A stretch of DNA of 64,000 nt from Rhizobium hidalgonense (GTDB taxonomy: Bacteria > Pseudomonadota > Alphaproteobacteria > Rhizobiales > Rhizobiaceae), in NCBI RefSeq assembly GCF_002914525.1, contig NZ_LODW01000104.1, forward strand, positions 1-64,000, read 5' to 3'. Below the pieces are notes generated by a model, which was not told where the DNA came from, made no database searches, and saw only the letters and a list, made by a program, of their open reading frames with translations. Of the stretch, positions 44,718 to 53,739 are shown piece after piece; the stretch's first letter is position 1, and each line of letters opens with the position of its first letter. Made by a program: the position numbers and the translations under genes.

Positions 44718-45752
44718 TCAGCCGGCTTTGCCATGTGCGCGGGCGGCAATGGGGGGCTCTGCCGAGGATTCCGGCGTCAGCCAATCCTGCTCGACGAGGT
44801 CGCGGAGTTTGTATGCACGATCCAGCGCCTGCCTGCTGGCGGCGTGCCACTGCGCGGAAATATCGGGATGGGGCGCATGCGTGTACTCGGCCATCTGAAG
44901 GCAGAATTCAGCCCGCTCGTTGAGGAACCTTACGGCCGCGCGCATGACCTTTTCCATTTCTTCGAACTGCGCTGCAGCCATGACCTCCGAGGTGTAACTA
45001 TGGCCGATGTGGCAGCCGAACTTGAGGATGGATCCCCGTTCGAACTTCTTCAGCGCGCCGCCGCATTCCGGGCAAGTGACCGTCAACGGCCGATCGAATG
45101 TTCGGCCGGCGACGATCTCAGGCTCCTGCTCATGATCGAGTAGAGAAGAAGTTTCAGCCATCGGCACTTCCTTTCCTGTCTTTCCCTCGATCAGCTTCAA
45201 CAAACATCCGGGCATGGCCGCCAGTGGCAGGCAATAGTCCAGTTCGACATGTTCGGCCGCGCTTTCCGGCATCTGGGAATAAGGTGCGTCGTCCGGATCC
45301 TGCGCGATCGCGACGCCCCCTCGTCGCTTGATCTCGTACAGGCCCAATGTTCCGTCATTCAGCCTGCCGGTCAGTATAACGCCGATTGCGGCTGGCCCAT
45401 AGTGTTCTGCGACACTCCGGAACAGGGGGTCGATTGCCGGCCTGGCACAGTTTTCCTTCGGACTTCTCAAAAGACGCAGCTGTCCGTCGACGACGATCAT
45501 GTGACGATCCGGCGGCGCCAGATAGATGCAGCCCGATTGGATGTTTTCACCATCCTCGGCGTGTTTTGCCGGAACCGGCCCTGCTGCAGACAGGATCGCC
45601 GGCAGTTCGCTTCGATGTGCGCCGATGTGCAGGACGACCAGAACCGGCACAGGCAATGTCGCGGGAAGGGCTGCGGCGAGTTCGTGCAAAGCACCAACAC
45701 CTCCGGCCGACGCCCCAATTGCGATAATCGAAGAGCGAGTCATAAAAGCCAT
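44718..45752 (-). CDS. CheB methylesterase-domain protein with C-terminal zinc-type extension
   Basis: The 344-residue protein has a stand-alone CheB domain (IIAIGASAGGVGALHELAAA, with GRLNDGTLGLYEI and DPDDAPYSQMPESA) without a receiver domain. A C-terminal part has TCPECGGALKKFE and KFGCHIGHSYT, a CxxC..CxxGH zinc-type pattern found in this CheB subgroup, and an alpha-helical tail. It may deamidate or demethylate, or sense, in the system with the CheB-CheR kinase. ATG 45752 or 45743. Confidence 0.85.
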   Translation of the reverse strand: MAFMTRSSIIAIGASAGGVGALHELAAALPATLPVPVLVVLHIGAHRSELPAILSAAGPVPAKHAEDGENIQSGCIYLAPPDRHMIVVDGQLRLLRSPKENCARPAIDPLFRSVAEHYGPAAIGVILTGRLNDGTLGLYEIKRRGGVAIAQDPDDAPYSQMPESAAEHVELDYCLPLAAMPGCLLKLIEGKTGKEVPMAETSSLLDHEQEPEIVAGRTFDRPLTVTCPECGGALKKFERGSILKFGCHIGHSYTSEVMAAAQFEEMEKVMRAAVRFLNERAEFCLQMAEYTHAPHPDISAQWHAASRQALDRAYKLRDLVEQDWLTPESSAEPPIAARAHGKAG

Positions 45753-45806
45753 CCGGATTGCGCGTTTGACGTAGTTGGGCTAACGCGCAAGGGAGGTGAT
45801 TGTTCG

Positions 45807-45959
45807 ATGTCAGGTTTTTCGGTTGCGCCTTACAGGGGAAGACAAGCGTTCGACGGACGCATATTCGATGGCCAGCGCGCCGACGATCCGCCAGCAAAAT
45901 ACGAGAAAGCATCTCGTCCACGCCGTCCCTCGCCACGCCGGGCAAATTGCCCTATGTGA
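45807..45959 (+). CDS. Possible 50-residue basic protein
   Basis: The frame begins MSGFSVAPYRGRQAFDGRIF after AGGGAGGTGAT, the strongest ribosome site in the neighbourhood, and ends with a proline/arginine tail. I do not recognise it. It lies between the cheB start and the DUF982 gene; no homology is known, so coding is uncertain. Confidence 0.4.
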   Translation: MSGFSVAPYRGRQAFDGRIFDGQRADDPPAKYEKASRPRRPSPRRANCPM

Positions 45960-45997
45960 GCAGGCGGCACAGAGCACGCAGCGGAGGTCCTGAGATC

Positions 45998-46243
45998 ATG
46001 CAAACCATTTGGAAGAAGCCGGTGACGCTCGCTCTTGAAGGCCCGGATCAGTGGGTGGTCATCCAGACGACCCAGGCCGCAACATGGGCGTTGATCGAAG
46101 ACTGGCCGACGGACGAGGGTCCGGCCCTGGATCGGGCGTGTGCGGTTTGCGCGGATGTAATGTCGGGCAAAAGAACCCGGGAAGAGGCACGGCAGGCCTT
46201 TATCGAAGCGGCGATCGAAGCGGGAATCCCGATCAAGGAGTAG
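45998..46243 (+). CDS. DUF982 protein
   Basis: The 81-residue protein has the DUF982 pattern: KPVTLALEGPDQWVVIQTTQ, then WALIEDWPTDEGPALDRACA and REEARQAFIEAAIEAGIP. DUF982 is abundant in rhizobia and of unknown function. The ATG at 45998 is preceded by GCGGAGG. It is downstream of a signalling cluster but not clearly part of it. Confidence 0.8.
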   Translation: MQTIWKKPVTLALEGPDQWVVIQTTQAATWALIEDWPTDEGPALDRACAVCADVMSGKRTREEARQAFIEAAIEAGIPIKE

Positions 46244-46433
46244 GGCCAGGCGGCCCAAGAGCCCACATCGCCAATCCCCACAATATTGTTCGACATTCAA
46301 CATTCCATGGTTGCAACGGCGAGCAATCTAGCGTAAGAACATTTCATGAACTAGGAAAAAAATCTTATAGCGGTTTTGAGATTACCTGATCCCGTCAAAT
46401 GACGACAGGTAATTGCACGCGGTGGAGGCCAAG

Positions 46434-46859
46434 ATGCGAAAGGTCGGCATGAGGAAGAAGGGCGCGATGGTCTATGGCCAGCGGCTGTTGGCATTGGTTT
46501 CGATACTGCTGGGAAGCGCTGTACAGGCCTTTCCCTGCGATCAGCCGGTTGTGATTTCCAATTGGTCGCTCTGTGCGATCGCCAATGTAAGCGATGAGGG
46601 TGGCGCCGCGGATTGGAAAGCCGTTCCTGCATGGACTCGCCAGAAAGCCATAAGCGCGTATTTCGGAAACGAGCCGAGGCTCCTGGCAAACCACGGCCTT
46701 TGCAACGCAAAATTTCAGCGCGTGGTAACCTGCCTGCCGGGTTGGGAAATGGGCGACCCGGATGAGTGCTCATATCTGATTTGCAGTGGCTATTACTCAT
46801 CCGCGCTCGGGAAGGAAGAAAGGGAAGACTTTGAGAGAGACTACCCGACCGCTCAATAG
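46434..46859 (+). CDS. Exported cysteine-containing protein
   Basis: The 141-residue protein has a signal peptide (LLALVSILLGSAVQAFPCDQ) and mature cysteines in FPCDQPVVI, WSLCAIANV, GLCNAKF, VVTCLPGW, PDECSYLICSG, suggesting disulfides. It is the intact paralogue of the pseudogene at 36201-36608, and the upstream 130 bases are similar too. Family unknown. GGTGGAGG lies upstream of the ATG. Confidence 0.65.
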   Translation: MRKVGMRKKGAMVYGQRLLALVSILLGSAVQAFPCDQPVVISNWSLCAIANVSDEGGAADWKAVPAWTRQKAISAYFGNEPRLLANHGLCNAKFQRVVTCLPGWEMGDPDECSYLICSGYYSSALGKEEREDFERDYPTAQ

Positions 46860-46913
46860 TTTCTCGGGTCGCTGCCTTGGGCAGTTACTGGAGCGACCGT
46901 CGCGGCAAACTTT

Positions 46914-47111
46914 TCATCCGCTTGCATTCTTGAACACGAGGCACTGTGTGAACCGGTTGCCGCTTTCCACTGAACCAGACCAATTCACCATAATTTCCCC
47001 TTCAAGCGTCATAACCTCTGACAAAGCTCTTCCTAGATCCCAGACAAGGGGGGAGAATTGTTCGTTGGTCAGATTGTCGGCTTGGACGACAAGGTAAGCG
47101 TTTGTCTTCAT
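46914..47111 (-). CDS. Possible 65-residue protein
   Basis: The frame reads MKTNAYLVVQADNLTNEQFS then WDLGRALSEVMTLEGEIMVN, and composition looks protein-like. No ribosome site is seen before the ATG. A neighbouring frame upstream (to 47289) could be the original N-terminus. I cannot name it. The 47112-47316 stretch holds no other gene. Confidence 0.35.
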   Translation of the reverse strand: MKTNAYLVVQADNLTNEQFSPLVWDLGRALSEVMTLEGEIMVNWSGSVESGNRFTQCLVFKNASG

Positions 47112-47316
47112 GCGTTGGCAGATCCGGCCGCTCGCTGACCGCGTTGCAGCACTTGAGGGAGGTGGAATTCGATACTTGGGGAATTATCAGCGTGCGTCCG
47201 GCTACTCGAAAGGCGAGACCGTCCCGCATCCCCGGAAGCGTTTGGATTGCCCTGAAGACTGTCGCAGAGGGTGAAGCCGAACCGCGCACTGATCCGATGA
47301 TCTCGGGGCGCAGCAG

Positions 47317-48110
47317 TTAAAAATGCACGACAAGCCCGAGAACCGGCCCCAGCTGAACGATGTCGAACACAAATCCATCGTTGTTGTAGTCCACGCCGAG
47401 AGCGCGATACCCAGCAACGGCAGATACGCTGTCGTTGAAGCGGTAGCCGATTGCCGCGGCGACATCCCAGTCGAAGTCCGCGCCGCCGGCACCGACAAAA
47501 CCCCATCCGGCCAAATAGACTTGAGGCGTCAACGAATAGGTGCCGCGAAGGCCTGCTAGCCCGTCTACCCAGGTCGCGTCATCGGTTCTCGAAATCCCGT
47601 GGAGAATGCCGCCGCTGAAGGAGAGTTCGCTCTCGACGGACCAGACGCGCAGGCCGGCTGCGACATCGAGGCGCGCAGCCTGGTCCTCGTAGATGGTGTA
47701 GCCGGCTCCGACAAAGCCCGCGAAGGTCTCGGACGTGAGTTCGACATCGTCGGCGAGAATGCCTCTGGGCGTGCCACCCTGACCCGAAATCTTCGTATAC
47801 ATCACGTCGGCGAAGATGCTGTATGGTCCATAACGAGCTTCCCCGACGGCCATCGCGCCGAAATCGAGATGGTCGAAGATATCGCCGAAGCTGGTGTCGA
47901 CATGGGTCTCGGGCAATCCAAACTGCGCGACGTCTCCCGAAAGCCCCGCTGCCCAGAAGTAAGACGCGAAGGAAAACGTCCAGCCGTCTTGGTGGTGGTT
48001 TCGCGGACCTCGGGAATCATCGGCGAATTGATATCTGCGGCCGTAACGTGATTGGCCAAAAAGACGCTGGAAGCAGATACAAAAGCTAGAAGAAGGCAAG
48101 GTTTCATCAT
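47317..48110 (-). pseudogene. Outer-membrane beta-barrel protein with frameshift
   Basis: The gene starts with a signal peptide in one frame (CLLLAFVSASSVFLANHVTA-AD, then IPEVRETTTKT). The barrel continues in a second frame from DGWTFSFASYFWAAGLSG to the C-terminal YNNDGFVFDIVQLGPVLGLV-VHF, ending in the Phe expected of outer-membrane proteins. The frame change lies near 47990-48005. Start ATG 48110 has GGGGGA upstream. It sits 37 bases after a truncated HAD gene, in the sulfatase cluster. Confidence 0.7.
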
Positions 48111-48147
48111 TTCCCCCTATGTTTTTCCTCGCTGCGACGCTTATCGA

Positions 48148-48438
48148 TCATCGTTCCGACCAGAGCGTGCCGTCATTGTCGAAGACGGCGATCCGGTCCT
48201 GCACGGCGACGAAATCGGGTCCGCTTTCGTTCGTGACGCGCTCGACAAACGCGATGATCGCCGACTTTGCCTCGCGATCGTTCCAGGAGGCAAGCTGCGA
48301 GATTGCCGCATCGGCCGCAATCGCAGCCGGGAGGGCGAACAATGGACAGAGCGTGGCGGTGGCCGCCACCTCGAGGGCAAGAGATCGCGTATATCGCATT
48401 CCGATACGGATTGCTGCCGGCCCTTTAAAAGCGATCAT
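48148..48438 (-). pseudogene. N-terminal fragment of an exported HAD phosphatase
   Basis: The 96-codon frame has a signal-peptide-like stretch (LCPLFALPAAIAADA), then a HAD motif I as IAVFDNDGTLWSER followed at once by TGA. Motifs II-IV (about 200 residues) are missing. It lies between the FGE gene and the outer-membrane gene, joined by a 37-base gap, as expected from a deletion. Confidence 0.7.
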
Positions 48439-48485
48439 GTCGAAATCTACTCCAAAGGTGAAGCATTGCCGTCACCTACAAGATC

Positions 48486-49460
48486 TCACGCATAATGGCG
48501 GCGGACGCAGCGAAAGCCGATATGAGTTGTTGCCGAGTTCTCCTCCTGCGCATGGCGAGCCGCAGGCCGATAGCGGCGGCAATAATTCGGGGCGCAAAGA
48601 TGCGACCCGCCTTTCAGGACGCGCCTTGCAATCCTGATGTCAGGCTGTCCGGGATCGCGGCTTGCCTCGGCAGAACCGGCTCGGGGATTGACGGGGATGC
48701 AGCAGCTCATTTCGGCCGGAGCTGGATGCCGCGTCGTCCAGTAGTCGCTCGTCCACTCCCAGACATTACCGATCATGTCGTAAAGCCCGTAGCCATTCGG
48801 CGGGAAGCTGCCGACGGGCGAGGTGCGTTCGAAACTATCGGGTTTGAGATCTTCGGTCGGAAACAGGCCGTGCCACGTATTGCCCATGAAACGGCCGTCC
48901 GGGATGAACTCGTCTCCCCAGGCAAACTCCTTGCCTTCGAGGCCGCCCTTGGCGGCAAATTCCCATTCCGCCTCCGTCGGCAGGTCCTTACCCCTCCATA
49001 GTGCGTAGGCCATGGCGTCCGCGAAGGCGACCTGGACGACCGGATGGTCGAGCTTGCCACGCAGGTTGCTCAAGCCGCCATAGGGTCTGCGCCAATTCGC
49101 ACCGAACCTGAACTTCCACCATTGAGGCGGACCGCTGCCGGAGACCCGCTTTGGCGGGTCGAAGACCACCGACCCCGGCTTCAGCATCTCGGGCGGCGCG
49201 CCGGGGTAATCCTCCGGATTGGAAGCCTTTTCAGCCAATGTCACATAGCCAGTCGCCTCCACGAACTCGGCAAACTGGCGGTTTGTCACCGGCGCAACAT
49301 CGATCCAGAAGCCATCGACCTTCACCGGATGGACGGGGGCTTCCTCAGGATAATGTTGATCCGAGCCCATGAGGAACCCGCCCCCGTCGATCCAGATCTG
49401 GTCGCGAGCGCTGGTCTGCAGGTGCGTTTGACTGGGAGTCGGTCGGCGCGATACCTTCAT
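48486..49460 (-). CDS. Formylglycine-generating enzyme (SUMF1 family)
   Basis: The 324-residue protein is a FGE-sulfatase domain throughout: IWIDGGGFLMGSDQHYPEEA, VTNRQFAEFVEATGY, and the C-terminal core GGSHLCAPNYCRRYRPAARH with the two catalytic/redox cysteines, ending THIGFRC. FGE oxidises the Cys of a CxAxR/CxPxR sulfatase motif to formylglycine in the cytoplasm. It follows the arylsulfatase gene by 72 bases on the same strand and is its likely activator. Confidence 0.92.
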   Translation of the reverse strand: MKVSRRPTPSQTHLQTSARDQIWIDGGGFLMGSDQHYPEEAPVHPVKVDGFWIDVAPVTNRQFAEFVEATGYVTLAEKASNPEDYPGAPPEMLKPGSVVFDPPKRVSGSGPPQWWKFRFGANWRRPYGGLSNLRGKLDHPVVQVAFADAMAYALWRGKDLPTEAEWEFAAKGGLEGKEFAWGDEFIPDGRFMGNTWHGLFPTEDLKPDSFERTSPVGSFPPNGYGLYDMIGNVWEWTSDYWTTRHPAPAEMSCCIPVNPRAGSAEASRDPGQPDIRIARRVLKGGSHLCAPNYCRRYRPAARHAQEENSATTHIGFRCVRRHYA

Positions 49461-49532
49461 GCGTCACCTCACCCTGGTTCTTCCATCCGGACGGATCGTC
49501 TCACCATACCGTCACAATCGCAACGAATACGC

Positions 49533-51197
49533 TCACTTCTGCCCCCCCTCCTGCAGCTTTGCAAGCACCTGGTCGAGCGAGAAGCTGCCCGGTTTTTGCC
49601 TCGGCGGGAAGTCGATATATGTTTTCAAATGATCGGCCACGAGCGCCTGCGCAGGAACGAGCAGATACGTGCGATCCAAACGCCACCGCTCGTACTCGCC
49701 GGAGTTGATGTCGGCCTTCTCGAAGGGATCGGCGCGGAGGTCGAAAATCTTGGGCAGCCGGAGCGGCACAAGTGGGTCCTGCCAGACATCCATCCCGTGT
49801 GCTCGCTGCTCCAGGAACACCACCTTCCAACGGTCGTAGCGCAAAGCAGCGAGATTTCCGTCATCGGTCCAGAAGAAATATTCCTTGCGTGCACCGGGCC
49901 CGGCGCCGGCCAGCAGGGTGCGCTGGTCGTAGCCATCAAGATGAACCTTGAAGGTCTTGCCGGCCGCGTCATATCCGGTCAGCAGCTTCCGGGCGATGTC
50001 CGGCTCGCCGGCTGCCGCCACAAAAGTCGGCACCCAATCCTCGTGTGAGACGAGCTCATTGATCTCGGTGCCCGGCTTGACGACACCAGGCCAGCGGATC
50101 GCCCCCGGCGCCCGATAACCGCCCTCCCAGTTTGCGTTCTTCTCGCCGCGGAACGGCGTCGTGCCGCCGTCGGGCCAGGAGAACTCCTCAGCGCCGTTGT
50201 CCGTGGTCCACAGTACGACGGTGTTGTCGGCGATACCGAGGTCGTCGAGCTGCTTCAAGAGCCGGCCGACCATGCCATCGTGCTCGACCATGCCGTCGGC
50301 CTCGATACCAAGGCCGGTCTTACCCTCCGATTCCGGCTTGAGGTGGGTGTGGATGTGCATGCGCGTCGAATTGAACCAGCAGAAGAACGGCTTATCGGCC
50401 TTGGCATTTTTGTCGATGAAAGCCATCGCCGCAGCGAGGAACTCCTCGTCGACCGTCTCCATGCGCTTCTTGGTCAGCGGGCCGGTATCCTCGATCTTCT
50501 GCTTGCCCACACGACCGAAGCGCGGATCCTCGGTGGCGTCGTCAGTCTCGCTGGCAACGCACTTGAGCACGCCGCGCGGTCCGTATTTCGCGTGGAACTC
50601 CTGGTTCTTCGGGTAGTCGACGTTCTCCGGCTCCTCCTCCGCGTTGAGATGGTAGAGGTTGCCGAAGAATTCATCGAAGCCATGCACCGTCGGAAGGAAT
50701 TCGTTGCGGTCGCCGACATGGTTCTTGCCGAACTGGCCGGTGGCGTAACCCTGCGGCTTGAGCAAGTCGGCGAGGGTTGGATCTTTCTCGGATAATCCCT
50801 CTTTCGCCGCCGGCAGGCCGACCTTGAGCAGCCCCGTGCGGAAGCAGCTCTGCCCGGTGATGAAGGCAGCGCGACCCGCGGTGCAGGACTGCTGCGCATA
50901 GAGATCGGTGAAGATTGCGCCTTCCCTGGCGATGCGATCGATGTTGGGCGTGCGGTAGCCCATCATGCCTCGGTTGTAGGCACTGACATTCCAGTAGCCG
51001 ATGTCGTCACCGAAGATGACGAGGATGTTCGGCTTGCCTCCTCCTGCCGCCTGGGCCGAGGCGTTCTGGACCGCGGGCCTGGTCGCGAAGGCGACTGTGG
51101 CGGCCGCTAGCGCACTGCCTCCGAGCAGGACGCTACGCCGGCTGAGAGTGACTTCGTCGTTAGGACGTTCTGCATCGTCTCGATACTCTACACGCAT
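49533..51197 (-). CDS. Tat-exported arylsulfatase
   Basis: The 554-residue sulfatase has a twin-arginine signal (SRRSVLLGGSALAAATVAFA), the metal site NILVIFGDDIGYWN and the modification motif SCTAGRAAFITGQ (CxAxR, the Cys becomes formylglycine), followed by GYATGQFGKNHVGDRNEF and DNTVVLWTTDNGAEEFSWPD. It hydrolyses sulfate esters in the periplasm, possibly for sulfur scavenging. The adjacent FGE modifies it before Tat export. Substrate unknown. Confidence 0.92.
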   Translation of the reverse strand: MRVEYRDDAERPNDEVTLSRRSVLLGGSALAAATVAFATRPAVQNASAQAAGGGKPNILVIFGDDIGYWNVSAYNRGMMGYRTPNIDRIAREGAIFTDLYAQQSCTAGRAAFITGQSCFRTGLLKVGLPAAKEGLSEKDPTLADLLKPQGYATGQFGKNHVGDRNEFLPTVHGFDEFFGNLYHLNAEEEPENVDYPKNQEFHAKYGPRGVLKCVASETDDATEDPRFGRVGKQKIEDTGPLTKKRMETVDEEFLAAAMAFIDKNAKADKPFFCWFNSTRMHIHTHLKPESEGKTGLGIEADGMVEHDGMVGRLLKQLDDLGIADNTVVLWTTDNGAEEFSWPDGGTTPFRGEKNANWEGGYRAPGAIRWPGVVKPGTEINELVSHEDWVPTFVAAAGEPDIARKLLTGYDAAGKTFKVHLDGYDQRTLLAGAGPGARKEYFFWTDDGNLAALRYDRWKVVFLEQRAHGMDVWQDPLVPLRLPKIFDLRADPFEKADINSGEYERWRLDRTYLLVPAQALVADHLKTYIDFPPRQKPGSFSLDQVLAKLQEGGQK

Positions 51198-51424
51198 AGC
51201 TTCCTCCCTTTACGATAGCTCGGGAGCCGGCAGCCATATGTGTGATGACAAATACAATATTTCGGTAGTCGGAATGTCCCTCGAAAGAATGTCCACGCCG
51301 AGGGATCGCCCTCTGAGTGTAGGGGTCCGGCCCGAGCAGGTTGGATTGTACGTTCGCAGAAGGGTGATTGGAAGTATGTTACCGTAAGTTCGGTGGAGCG
51401 CTTCGCCTGCTACCGGGGGGTGGG

Positions 51425-51778
51425 TCAAGCTGATGATGAAGGTCGTCTACGGACCCGCGTGATCTGGTCGCGGGCCTTGCCGCCGTCAACGCGTTCCCGG
51501 CCGTAATCGATGGCGCCGGTTCCCTTGCCGTCCATGGCCTCCCATAATACCCGGAAGCGCGTCGCGGCGGCCACCTGGGCAGAATCGAGAACACCTCTCG
51601 CCGCCATTGTCGTGATGGCACTTTCGCGGACGTTCATCATCGCGACGACGTCGCGAGGGTTCGTCGTATCGGACGGATGGGCGCGGGAATGAAAGGGGTT
51701 CTCCACGAGGACAGGGCGGAGCTTTAACTTCTTAGATGGCGCGAGCATGCCGGGGTATGCCACAGGCCGGATCATCAC
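51425..51778 (-). pseudogene. Truncated phage-like gene next to tRNA-Arg
   Basis: The frame reads VENPFHSRAHPSDTTNPRDV then ARGVLDSAQVAAATRFRVLW, the N-terminal half of rhizobial phage-associated proteins I recall (DUF6456-like helical tail missing). The end, ITRVRRRPSSSA, departs from the family, so the 3' part is lost. It lies 82 bases from the 3' end of the tRNA, consistent with a decayed integrated element. The 51198-51424 stretch is otherwise empty. Confidence 0.5.
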
Positions 51779-51860
51779 TATCGCGCGAATGATGTTAGCC
51801 CAGAGTTAGCCAGGCATCCGGCTTGCTAAAATTACGCTGATGCTAAGTGATTGAAAAGAA

Positions 51861-51937
51861 TGGCGCACCCGAAGAGATTCGAACTCCTGACCCCCAGATT
51901 CGTAGTCTGGTGCTCTATCCAGCTGAGCTACGGGTGC
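51861..51937 (-). tRNA. tRNA-Arg (anticodon ACG)
   Basis: The minus strand folds as acceptor GCACCCG/CGGGTGC, D-arm AGCTCAGCTGGATAGAGC, anticodon stem CCAGA/TCTGG with loop CTACGAA (anticodon ACG, read as ICG), T-arm with GTTCGAATC, discriminator G and encoded CCA. All invariant positions look right. Confidence 0.95.
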
Positions 51938-52060
51938 GTGCAACTGCGGCGGTGCCGCTTGCGTGGGCGATCCTCTAAAGCGTCCTTCAGGACAATGCAA
52001 GAGCATTTCTGAAAAAATCGCGCGTTTCAAAATTTGCGTCAGCGTGCTTGGGAAATTCCG

Positions 52061-53581
52061 TCACTTTTCGACGTGCGTCCGACTGCGGTAATCCTCCAGC
52101 GAAACCGGGCGATCGGGGATCTCGATGCGGAATAGGGTGCCGACCGTCGGTTTTTCCACCAGTGCGATGGTCCCGCCATGGGCGAGCACCAGCTCGCGGG
52201 CGATCGTCAGGCCGAGGCCGGTGCCGCCGGAGCGGGCGGAGCCGCGGAAGGCGGCAAAGAGGTTCTGGCGCGCCTTCAAAGGCATGCCGGGGCCGGTATC
52301 ATCCACGGTGATGCTGACGACGCTGCCGACGCGCTGGGCGGCGACGGTGATGCGCCTGACTGCCCCAGGGGCTCCTTCGCCCGGCGCGGTCAGCGCCTGC
52401 AGCGCGTTGCGGCAGAGATTGTGGATGACCCGGAACAACTGCTCGCCATCGGCATCGACCTTGAGATCGGCGCCGATCTGCTCGGTGAATTCGATGCCGC
52501 TTTGCGGATCGATCGCCAGTATGTCCTTGACGTCCTGGATGAGCTCAAGAAGCAGGATGTGGCGGCGGCGCGGGGCCGATTCGCTCGCCTTGCCGTAGGA
52601 TAGCACCTCGGTGGTATAACCGACGGCGCGGTCAATGGTGCGCAACAGCTTCGGGGCAAAGCTTTTCACCATCGGGTCGTCGACATCGACCAGCCGGTCA
52701 GACATCAGCTGCGCCGAGGCCAGGATATTGCGCATGTCGTGATTGATCTTGGAGACGGCAAGGCCGAGAGCGGCGAGGTTCTTCTGCTGCTTCAGCGTCT
52801 TCTGCAGCTCCATCTGCATCGAGGTAAGGTTGCGGCCAGCCACCGCCAGTTCGTCGCGGCCGCCGTCGCCGATATAAATATGGGCGGGATTTTCGGGGTC
52901 GGAGGAGAACTGCTGCATGCTGCCGGTCAGCCGGCGGATCGGGCCGATCAGGATGCGGTTGATCGCAAAGAAGATCAGCGTCGCGGTGAAGAGCGAGATC
53001 AGCACCGACAGCAGCAGGACGTTGCGGGAATAGGCAAACATCGCGGTGCGCAGCTGCCTATCCTTCATCACCACCTCGACGCCGGTATTGGTGTCGCCAA
53101 CGGGGCCGTAGACGCGGATCATCCTGCTGCCGCCGAAGATCAAGGTATCCAGCGCATCGCGGATCGCCGTTGCCGGCGGCACGTCGGTGAGATCATAGGC
53201 TTCATCGACGGAGGTCGGCATATCGGTCGTCGCCAAGAGCCGCGAGGTGCCGTCCTTGCGCAGCACGATCGCCTTGGTGCCAGTCGCCTCCAGCGTCTCC
53301 TTCTGCAGCGCGCGCGGCAGCTCGACCGGCTGCAGCCCATCGATGACGATGGCCGCGGCAGCGGCCGTGTTCAGCCTCTCCTCCAGCCAGCGTATGCGCA
53401 TGCTGGCGACCGAGGGAAAGAAGATCAGGATTTCGGCGAGCATGATAAAGATGACGGTGAGCCAGAGCAGCTTGCCCGACAATCCGCCGAACATGCCCGC
53501 TGACGGGCACCGCACCCTTGCGACCTCGCCGGCCGCGGGAATATCCGCCGAAGGATTGTCGCCCTGATCTTGTACCGGCAT
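52061..53581 (-). CDS. Sensor histidine kinase
   Basis: The 506-residue kinase has two membrane helices (about 38-56 and 189-210), a HAMP-type linker (RRLTGSMQQFSS), the H-box KINHDMRNILASAQLMSDRL, N-box NLCRNALQAL, G1 VDDTGPGMP and G2 SGGTGLGLTIARE. The periplasmic part is about 130 residues with no known domain. It phosphorylates an unlinked regulator; none is adjacent. It is the first gene beyond the tRNA. Confidence 0.88.
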   Translation of the reverse strand: MPVQDQGDNPSADIPAAGEVARVRCPSAGMFGGLSGKLLWLTVIFIMLAEILIFFPSVASMRIRWLEERLNTAAAAAIVIDGLQPVELPRALQKETLEATGTKAIVLRKDGTSRLLATTDMPTSVDEAYDLTDVPPATAIRDALDTLIFGGSRMIRVYGPVGDTNTGVEVVMKDRQLRTAMFAYSRNVLLLSVLISLFTATLIFFAINRILIGPIRRLTGSMQQFSSDPENPAHIYIGDGGRDELAVAGRNLTSMQMELQKTLKQQKNLAALGLAVSKINHDMRNILASAQLMSDRLVDVDDPMVKSFAPKLLRTIDRAVGYTTEVLSYGKASESAPRRRHILLLELIQDVKDILAIDPQSGIEFTEQIGADLKVDADGEQLFRVIHNLCRNALQALTAPGEGAPGAVRRITVAAQRVGSVVSITVDDTGPGMPLKARQNLFAAFRGSARSGGTGLGLTIARELVLAHGGTIALVEKPTVGTLFRIEIPDRPVSLEDYRSRTHVEK

Positions 53582-53689
53582 TCTCGTCTCGCCCGATCGG
53601 CAGCGCTTCGGCCGCCCTCACCGTTGGAGCTCTATATTAGACCAAAAGGCTCCGCTTTCAAATCTTTGCGAGCAGCGTCACGTCGCCAC

Positions 53690-53716
53690 AAGAAAACGCC
53701 GCCCGGAGGCGGCGTT
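53690..53716 (-). terminator. Terminator of the chemoreceptor gene
   Basis: AACGCCGCC, a four-base loop and GGCGGCGTT are followed on the minus strand by TTCTT, 23 bases past the stop. Confidence 0.75.
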
Positions 53717-53739
53717 AAATGGCGCGTGATCAGCAGAGC

